This document shows, in pieces, positions 60,801 to 64,000 of a stretch of DNA of 64,000 bases; positions within the stretch are counted from its first letter, which is position 1; every line of letters starts with the position of its first letter. A program made the position numbers and the translations under genes. This DNA is from Sipunculus nudus (lineage: Eukaryota; Annelida; Sipuncula; Golfingiida; Sipunculidae), in NCBI GenBank assembly GCA_026874595.1, contig CM049319.1:66310417-66374416 (forward strand), read 5' to 3'. The notes beneath the pieces are model-generated. The model did not search any database. It was not told the DNA's origin and worked only from the letters and a program-made list of their open reading frames with translations.

Positions 60801-62972
60801 GCAGACCGTCCAGCCATCCGTCTGTCCGTTAACAAGGCACAAATCATAACCGCTGGACCTGGAACCTATAAAATCTCCTTGAAAGCCTGAAATTAGGTTT
60901 CTGTTACCCATATTCTCCAAGCTATGGGTCTCATAAGTAACCCCCCAGAATAATCAACAATTTGATATAAAAGCTGAAGTATCTCAATAACTACTGCATT
61001 GATCACCCTGATTCTGTGCATGAATATTGAACATGGACTCATCCATCAGTTCCTGCAAACTGGTGGCACCACCAGTATTTTTTCTAATCTTTACGATTTT
61101 TTTCTCTATATTTGATATCTTCAAAATAGCTGTCTGTTAACAGGGCACAAATTTTAACTGCTAAACCTGGAATCTTCTTACTTGACATCAAAGGAGGTCC
61201 ATAAAAAGTCTCCATGGAAATCTGAAATAAGGTCTCTGTTACCCATATCCTCTGAGCAATAGGCACGTAAGTACTCCTCAGAATAATTAAAACTTTGATA
61301 CAAAAGCTTGAGTATCTGAATAACTAATGCATTGATCACCATGATTCTTTGTATGAATATTGGTCATGGAGTTTTTCATCAGTCCATTGGTTCCTGCAAA
61401 CTGGTGGCGCCACCTGTATTTTTTCTAATTTTTTTATGAATTTTTCCTCTTTTTTTGATACCTTCAAAGAAGCTGTCATCTGTTAACAGGGCACAAATTG
61501 TAACCGCTGGACCTGGAATCTTCTAACTTGACATCAGAGGAGGTCAATGAAAAGTCACCATGGAAATTTGAAATTAGGTCTCTGTTACCCATATCCTCCA
61601 AGCTATTGGTCTTGTGAGTACCCCCCAGAATAATTAAAATGTAATACAAAAAAAATGCTTTAGTTTCCAGACAACTCCTTTGAGACCCTTGGTCAGATCT
61701 TTCTGAAACCAAGCTTAGTTGTTCCTTCACCTATGTTGTTGTGCCTATCAAAGACAGGTGGCACCACCAGCATAATAGCACCCACCAGCACCAGCACCCA
61801 TATCCTCTGAGCTATGGGGTTGTAAGTACCCCCAAAATAATTAAAAATGTGATACAAAAACTGTGTTCGTTTCTGGAGAACTTCTCTGACACCCTTGAAA
61901 CGATCTTTTTGTAACCCGGCATAGTTGTTCCTTCACCTATGTTGTTGTGCCTATCAAAGACAGGTGGCACCACCAGCAATCCTTTCTGTGCAGTATGAAT
62001 CTGAGTGTCTTTTAGATTACAGCCCATATCTCAGGAGTTGCTGAATGTATTGTGCTAAAAAGTTTGCATGTCCATAGACCTTGGATCTCTCTATCTCATA
62101 ATTGCAACTGGTGGCGCCACCTAAAATACTTTTAGCATAGTGTCCATCTGTGCATTTGCCATCTGTTCGTCTTAGTGGTTCTTAAATGTATTGGGTTGAT
62201 ATTGCATGTTCATGGATCCTCAAGACCTACATATTATAAACAAGACTGGTGGAGCCACCTGATATCATTTTCCTGTGGCATCCATCTGTACATGTGCTTT
62301 TGGTGAAAATTGCTCATATCTCAGGAATGGTTCAAGATATTGGTATGAATTTGGCATGTCCATCTATCTGGGAAAGTTTTCTCATAAGCTAGACAGGTGG
62401 CACCACCTACTTTCCTGGATTTGTAGAATAAAAAAATGCACTTTTCCCACTGATGATTTGCTGTATTAGCCTGAACTTGTGCATACCCTTAGATCTTGGA
62501 CTCCTCCATATTGTACTCAAGACTGGTGGTGCCATCTGCAAAAGTTTTCTTGTGGTGTCTATCCATACAAGGTATTGGTCTGAAATTTGGCATGTCAATC
62601 CATCTTGGAGAGTTTTCTTGTAAACCAGACATTTCTAAGGACTCTTCACAAAATTCATGATTTTTTTGGCACTCTGGCAATCATTTTGCTTATTGTTCAA
62701 CATTCCTTGAATTCAGCTGAGCATCATGGCCCATGGGCCACTAGTTTTATGTCTTGTTACTCCCCTAATAATTGGTAGTAATTTTATTTTTGTACATTCA
62801 CAGGAAAACAAAGACCCAAACAGAGATTAACGCCAAAAGGAGAAGTATAAATCCAGACAAAAGTCCACCTAAGGAAAAAACAGAGACCACAATCAGATTA
62901 CCAAGAAGAGATCTGGCGGCTAAATACTTCGGCGATCACCTCAATGAGAACCTATATAACCTTAAACTGTAG
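30846..62972 (+). CDS. ankyrin-repeat protein, nine exons, 453 residues
   Basis: Hand-built model: 30846-30867, 32780-32842, 37062-37240, 38397-38598, 43047-43211, 45230-45484, 55841-56005, 58099-58240, 62804-62972. All introns begin GT and end AG, and all phases agree (1,1,0,1,1,1,1,2). The total is 1,362 bases with TAG at 62970. Residues about 33-350 form nine to ten ankyrin repeats, many with TPLHxAA or variants (RTPLHEA, KLPLHYA, NLPIHHA, KTPLHMA, CVPLHYA). Residues 351-397 hold CSVC plus one later Cys, and 398-453 form a Lys/Arg-rich tail that includes AKRRSINPDKSPPKEK and ends NLYNLKL. Ankyrin arrays bind protein partners; the partner here is unknown. The basic tail could be a nuclear signal. 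No signal peptide or membrane segment is present. I cannot assign a vertebrate orthologue. Exon 2 is the least certain, because exon 1 can splice to exon 3 in the same frame. About 31 kb of the locus is intron, much of it mobile DNA. Confidence 0.82.
31131..31668. mobile_element. MITE-like unit with terminal inverted repeats in intron 1
   Basis: The left end reads CTATAGAACGCGGGCTTCAG (31131-31150), and its inverted counterpart ends CTAAGCCCGCGTTCTGTAG (about 31648-31666). AGAACGCGGGCTT pairs perfectly. The unit is about 540 bp. It contains a palindrome GGGGAACC-TG-GGTTCCCC at 31293-31310 and a perfect polymerase III B box (GGTTCGATTCC, 31503-31513), so a SINE may be nested inside. No target duplication is clear. 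Confidence 0.55.
32584..32622. repeat. perfect 13-bp hairpin in intron 1
   Basis: TGAACCCACATTT and AAATGTGGGTTCA flank 13 A-rich bases. Related but weaker pairs of the same word (CTCACATTT/AAATGTGAG) lie at about 32325-32355, so several hairpins share this motif just before exon 2. Confidence 0.8.
32780..32842 (+). CDS. ankyrin gene exon 2 (possible cassette exon)
   Basis: Sixty-three bases, phase 1 to 1, lie between TTTCTTCAG and a weak donor GTTTAT. They encode SQSSHVISAVAHGYIRLANK, resembling the start of exon 3 (SRCSSLLIAAAERGDAGLVK). Both begin GTTCTC. Skipping it keeps the frame. Confidence 0.5.
34066..35185 (+). mobile_element. Helitron-like composite element E1 in intron 2
   Basis: The left end keeps half of the family hairpin (CAGAGCTATAATGATCACTC) and a short TCCATC/GTCC block. 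About three core units of 330 bp follow, each with a GGTGGCRCCACC-type palindrome (near 34381, 34711 and 35054). The right end has TTCAGCTGAG, a decayed GGCCCAT...GGGAC hairpin and CTAA then T at 35182-35186, as expected for a Helitron 3' end (CTRR before T). Confidence 0.6.
35190..37061. other. remainder of intron 2
   Basis: AT-rich sequence without a supported exon or a bounded repeat. It ends in the acceptor ATTCTTCACAG. Confidence 0.5.
37062..37240 (+). CDS. ankyrin gene exon 3
   Basis: 179 bases, phase 1 to 0, lie between TTCTTCACAG and a GTATTT donor. They encode the first ankyrin repeat (SSLLIAAAERGDAGLVKKML) and most of the second (SRSALHLACGYGQVFVVEEL). Confidence 0.85.
37954..38073. 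repeat. 60-bp tandem duplication in intron 3
   Basis: Two near-identical copies of a unit containing AAAGTTTGCTGAT, GTCCTCTTT and AGAAACCACTCT. Each is preceded by CTCCCC. Confidence 0.8.
38397..38598 (+). CDS. ankyrin gene exon 4
   Basis: 202 bases, phase 0 to 1, with acceptor GTCTATAG and donor GTACAT. They encode the end of repeat 2 (AGADPTQQNHA), repeat 3 (GRTPLHEACQGGHQRVLQVL) and most of repeat 4 (GQTPSHVAAGNGEVACLETL). Confidence 0.85.
39401..42774 (-). mobile_element. Helitron-like composite element E2 in intron 4
   Basis: Read on the minus strand, it starts with a 13-bp-stem hairpin (42746-42774, AGCTCAGCTGACT/AGTCATCTGAGCT), a GATCACTC block and GTCCGTC repeats (about 42698-42735). 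About six core units of 310-345 bp follow, whose palindromes lie at 42427, 42090, 41754, 41444 and, decayed, at 41098 and 40760. A different 280-bp unit array comes next (palindromes at 40425, 40276, 40145 and 39996). It ends in hairpin GACCCATGGGTC plus CTTG at 39401-39417. The two core arrays suggest a nested or fused element. Confidence 0.65.
40720..40749. repeat. hairpin shared with 51506-51535
   Basis: GTATCCGC-AAAAC and GTTTT-GGCGGATAC form an imperfect stem over a three-base loop. The hairpin and its AAACATA flank recur at 51500-51535, so it probably marks an element end nested in E2. Confidence 0.7.
43047..43211 (+). CDS. ankyrin gene exon 5
   Basis: 165 bases, phase 1 to 1, with acceptor GTCCGAGTAG and donor GTAAGG. 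They encode the end of repeat 4, repeat 5 (GRQAAHHAAIRNHGNIIEFL) and the start of repeat 6 (GKLPLHYAAQHG). Exon 7 has the same length and phases. Confidence 0.85.
43949..44652. mobile_element. hAT-like MITE in intron 5
   Basis: The ends are inverted: CAGGGTTGGGGCCAGGTA at the left, and at the right TACCTGGGCCCAACCCTG (44635-44652). Eight-base flanks ATAAGGAC (43941-43948) and GTAAAGAC (44653-44660) agree at 6 of 8 positions, the target-duplication length of the hAT superfamily. Each end continues inward with GTACCTGTACCTGTACCTG-type sub-repeats. There is no transposase; the 704-bp unit is non-autonomous. Confidence 0.75.
45230..45484 (+). CDS. ankyrin gene exon 6
   Basis: 255 bases, phase 1 to 1, with acceptor TTTTTACAG and donor GTTTGT. 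They encode the end of repeat 6, repeat 7 (GNLPIHHAASHNHLDCVRFL) and repeat 8 (GKTPLHMAAMSGSTEVLHWL, then LDKGADPDLM). Confidence 0.88.
45629..45740 (+). pseudogene. partial duplicate of exon 6 end in intron 6
   Basis: GGAGGTCCTTCATTTGGTGC, then AACAAAGGGGCTGACCCTGG and CGATGGTTTG, copy the last 50 or so bases of exon 6 and its donor region about 200 bases farther on, with several substitutions. The original TGCTCGACAAAG has become TGCTTAACAAAG, creating a stop (TAA). Similarity seems to extend weakly into the intron (CAGAAAG...). It is a fossil tandem duplication. Confidence 0.75.
46719..46837. repeat. left inverted terminal repeat of the DIRS element
   Basis: It begins TTGTGAGCTGTTTCTGTATT and ends in the CTAGGTC word that opens the right repeat in inverted form. 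Confidence 0.88.
46955..47532 (+). pseudogene. gag-like region of the DIRS element
   Basis: A frame from 46955 contains CFTCRSHSDICRG and DPCFFCQTW, four paired Cys in a zinc-finger-like pattern. It shifts frame at a G run near 47190-47200 into a Pro/Ser-rich frame ending at 47532. The position in front of the reverse transcriptase suggests the DIRS first ORF; the sequence itself is not conserved enough to be sure. Confidence 0.5.
48770..49710 (+). pseudogene. reverse transcriptase of the DIRS element (frameshifted)
   Basis: Frame pieces give ITRLMLEEAIPSLLDKRAI, YSRLLLVPKPHRRG, DLKRLYSVIN, LPFGINVGPWIFT, then SVLPYLDDWLVHA (YLDDWL at 49280-49297) and SLQFLGVTI. YLDDWL in place of YxDD of other retroelements is typical of DIRS-like enzymes. 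At least three frame changes prevent a full product. Confidence 0.8.
49760..50130 (+). pseudogene. RNase H of the DIRS element
   Basis: TDTSLLGWGAH, LELCAICRAI and MTDHSMVVAYING supply the acidic residues D, E and D. ASHLPGD follows, then a shift of frame into ITDALSRSP, the usual end of this domain in DIRS elements. Past about 50260 I recognise no further domain. Confidence 0.75.
50866..50994. repeat. internal complementary region of the DIRS element
   Basis: It holds inverted copies of the start of the left end and of sequence just outside the right repeat, separated by about 26 C (50911-50936). In DIRS replication this region serves to join the ends into a circle (established for the class). 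Confidence 0.85.
51062..51190. repeat. right inverted terminal repeat of the DIRS element
   Basis: Reverse complement of 46719-46837 with a few mismatches and short indels. It is followed by about 47 bases that pair with the internal complementary region. Confidence 0.88.
51497..52330 (+). repeat. hairpin-led repeat with GGTGGCGCCACC units and 32-bp minisatellite
   Basis: It starts with the hairpin at 51506-51535 shared with 40720-40749. Two 280-bp-type core units follow (TGTGGCGCCACC near 51667, GGTGGCACCACC near 51791). Then comes a minisatellite at 51963-52048 with a 32-base unit containing GAGTGAACTCTTGACCTG, and a further partial unit at about 52165-52205. Confidence 0.6.
53037..54911 (+). 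mobile_element. Helitron-like composite element E3 in intron 6
   Basis: The 5' hairpin AGCTCAGCTGACT/AGTCATCTGAGCT lies at 53037-53065, followed by GTCCGTC-type repeats (53076-53108). The interior is AT-rich, with a C run at 53918-53932 and no clear tandem core. The 3' end has CAGCTGAG, hairpin GACCCATGGGTC (54895-54906) and CTTG at 54908-54911, then T. Confidence 0.55.
54950..55650 (-). mobile_element. fragment of related composite repeat
   Basis: It contains two tandem units (from about 54970 and 55285), each with TTCARCYTCC(C/T)GTAACTT and CCATTTGAA and ending in a TTTCGGA-AGAAG phrase. A single unit of this type precedes E3 at about 52915-53035. The right end has TTAACGTACAGATGAC and CAACGGACGATGACGC repeats, with a partial hairpin (AAGCTCACAGGTTTGC) near 55628, so it is minus-oriented and truncated. 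Confidence 0.5.
55841..56005 (+). CDS. ankyrin gene exon 7
   Basis: 165 bases, phase 1 to 1, with acceptor TTTATTATAG and donor GTATGT. They encode repeat 9 (ECVPLHYAAEGGRGECINCL) and the capping half repeat ETPMASARRFGHPLLMEKA. Confidence 0.88.
56674..56887 (+). mobile_element. possible LTR fragment in intron 7
   Basis: The segment runs from TGTCACG to GATACA (TG...CA ends), carries AATAAA at 56815-56820 and two copies of a CTGGGCGGCTCTCTC unit, and is followed by GTGGGGACATCC, which could be a primer site. No internal coding region or second LTR is present, and I see no target duplication. Confidence 0.35.
58099..58240 (+). CDS. ankyrin gene exon 8
   Basis: 142 bases, phase 1 to 2, with acceptor GTCTTTGCAG and donor GTGAGG, both near consensus. 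They encode KNDIICSVCLAKSEYNQWEK and KHRPPPVQRCISSLASHSYN, then SPVPKA. CSVC and a later Cys may bind metal. An open frame starting at 58026 reads like a signal peptide, but that part is the pyrimidine-rich intron end. Confidence 0.8.
58415..60554 (+). mobile_element. Helitron-like composite element E4 in intron 8
   Basis: A decayed 5' hairpin lies at 58415-58442, and a CTGTCCGTAGGCAGGGCACA block follows. Core units contain GGTGGTGCCACC (near 58909) and, farther on, units with GGTCAAAGGTCAAGGTCACA (59940-60410). A sub-array at 59030-59400 has a unit of about 125 bases (AAATTCACAGGGATGATTGG). The 3' end is hairpin GACCCATGGGTC, C, CTAG (60551-60554), then T. Confidence 0.62.
60740..62744 (+). 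mobile_element. Helitron-like composite element E5 in intron 8
   Basis: The best-formed member. The 5' hairpin AGCTCAGCTGACT/AGTCATCTGAGCT (60740-60768) is preceded by T5 and followed by GCGATCACC and CCGTCCAGCCATCCGTCTGT. Core units of about 330 bp carry palindromes near 61063 and 61404. A second core has units of about 140 bp with palindromes near 61758, 61973, 62110, 62250, 62397 and 62527. It ends in GGCCCATGGGCC, A, CTAG (62741-62744), then T. No helicase coding is present, so it is non-autonomous. Confidence 0.7.
62804..62972 (+). CDS. ankyrin gene exon 9 (last coding exon)
   Basis: 169 coding bases in phase 2 follow TACATTCACAG. They encode KTKTQTEINAKRRSINPDKS, a further PPKEKTETT, LPRRDLAAKYFGDHLNEN and LYNLKL, with TAG at 62970-62972. 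The segment is basic and low in hydrophobics, likely disordered or a nuclear signal. Confidence 0.82.
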
Positions 62973-64000
62973 TTAATCTGTGACCATTTGTGATAAACTT
63001 ATTGACACTCCAAACTACTGATATTCCTGGAATGGATTTAATATTTTGTGATATTTTTTTAATGCAGGTTAGGTTTAATGCTGGAAATTGTTGTATCCAT
63101 AGCTATGACCAGTATTCCCATTTTCACATGCTATTGTTGTTTGAGTTTTCACTGTAAATTTATATATTAAGAGAGAGAGAGAGAGGGAGAGAATTTCTAC
63201 TTCTTAATTACATGACTACATGATTTATAATGTTTGACATAAAATTTCATGTTTCATGTGGTCAATCAGATAAATAATATTCATCTGTTGTACAGAAAAA
63301 ATTATTGTGCATCTGCACAAAATACTACTAAAATTAGAAAAACTCTCCAAATAATATTAAATAATGCTTTATTTTTTATATCATTGGCCTTATATGGCTA
63401 TATGGGCTTTGTAAGCAAACCTCATGTGGAAGGATGATTGAAAACCAGAGATCAGCTCCAGTTCCTTAAAGACAGGTTTTGACTTCTGGATTATATAATG
63501 CATATTAAACCTGAAAACCTGGAGGCATAATTACAGGAGCTTTAGTAAATTGTAAACATTGCTAGTTAAAATGAAAAATGCCACCAACATTTCCTGTTTT
63601 GCATATGCCTGTTACTGTTAAAGCCCTTTCCATATTAGCCTGTTGGAGAACTGGTTTGTGGATGAGAATGAACCACGGATAAGCTTATCTCAGAGAGAGA
63701 GAGAGATGTGAACACATTCTAACAAGGATCTGTACTAACAGATGTTATAATTGGTATCCCTGCAAGGAGGTTATGTTTTCAACAAGGTTCAGTGTTTGTT
63801 ATTTCAATGAAGAATCACATGTAGGATCAATTTTAAGGATTTTAACTAAATATTTCAACAGTTTTGTCGCATTCTCCAAAAAGCATTTGAGATATTCTTA
63901 TAACCTTTAGATTTTCATTGTCAAGGACACTCCATTAAATACACAGTGTCAGTTAAAAATAATTCAGTTTAATATTTTTATTGTGCATTACCATGCATTG
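62973..64000 (+). other. 3' flank of the ankyrin gene
   Basis: Probable 3' untranslated region followed by intergenic DNA. I see no clear AATAAA in the first few hundred bases. A short GA run lies at 63172-63190 and another at about 63693-63706. Confidence 0.5.

Overview
This window reads as animal nuclear DNA, most likely from a marine invertebrate. It is AT-rich, has spliceosomal introns with GT/AG borders, long (TA)n, (TC)n and (TG)n tracts, and dense DIRS-like, LINE, hAT-like, SINE-like and Helitron-like repeats. A lophotrochozoan such as a mollusc or brachiopod fits the repeat style, but the species cannot be fixed from sequence alone. There are no bacterial operons and no CRISPR arrays.

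The left part (about 1-30 kb) is gene-poor. It holds a dispersed cluster of five copies of one small gene family in both orientations: 4605-5153 (-), 10687-11267 (-), 13656-14225 (+), 22430-23085 (-) and 24214-24705 (+). The protein is about 180-190 residues. It has an N-terminal Cys-x-x-Cys start, a Gly-Gly-His block, an Asn-x-Cys-x-x-Phe/Tyr-Cys block and usually a hydrophobic tail. That layout resembles the PPPDE/LRAT (permuted papain-fold) thiol enzymes. One copy is fully intact, one is open but has lost the histidine, one has a frameshift near its start and two are pseudogenes. Four of the five copies share an upstream motif (TTGCAT followed by a GGAAAT/GGGAAA box). Two phase-compatible exons of an unrecognised gene lie at 26205-27875.

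The right part (30.8-63.0 kb) is one large plus-strand gene that I assembled by hand from nine exons. It encodes a 453-residue protein with nine to ten ankyrin repeats, then a short Cys-containing segment and a basic tail. All eight introns have GT/AG ends and the phases agree throughout. A start-stop upstream ORF sits five bases before the start codon.

The introns of that gene are filled with mobile DNA. Intron 1 has a terminal-inverted-repeat unit, and intron 5 an hAT-like MITE with an 8-bp target duplication. Intron 6 carries a decayed DIRS-type retrotransposon (46.7-51.2 kb) with inverted termini, an internal complementary region, a YLDDWL reverse transcriptase and RNase H. Introns 2, 4, 6 and 8 carry five composite elements that share a 5' hairpin, a GTCCGTC-type microsatellite, tandem core units with the palindrome GGTGGCGCCACC and a Helitron-like 3' hairpin ending in CTAG or a variant. 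A truncated CR1/jockey-type LINE and a fold-back element lie just upstream of the gene.
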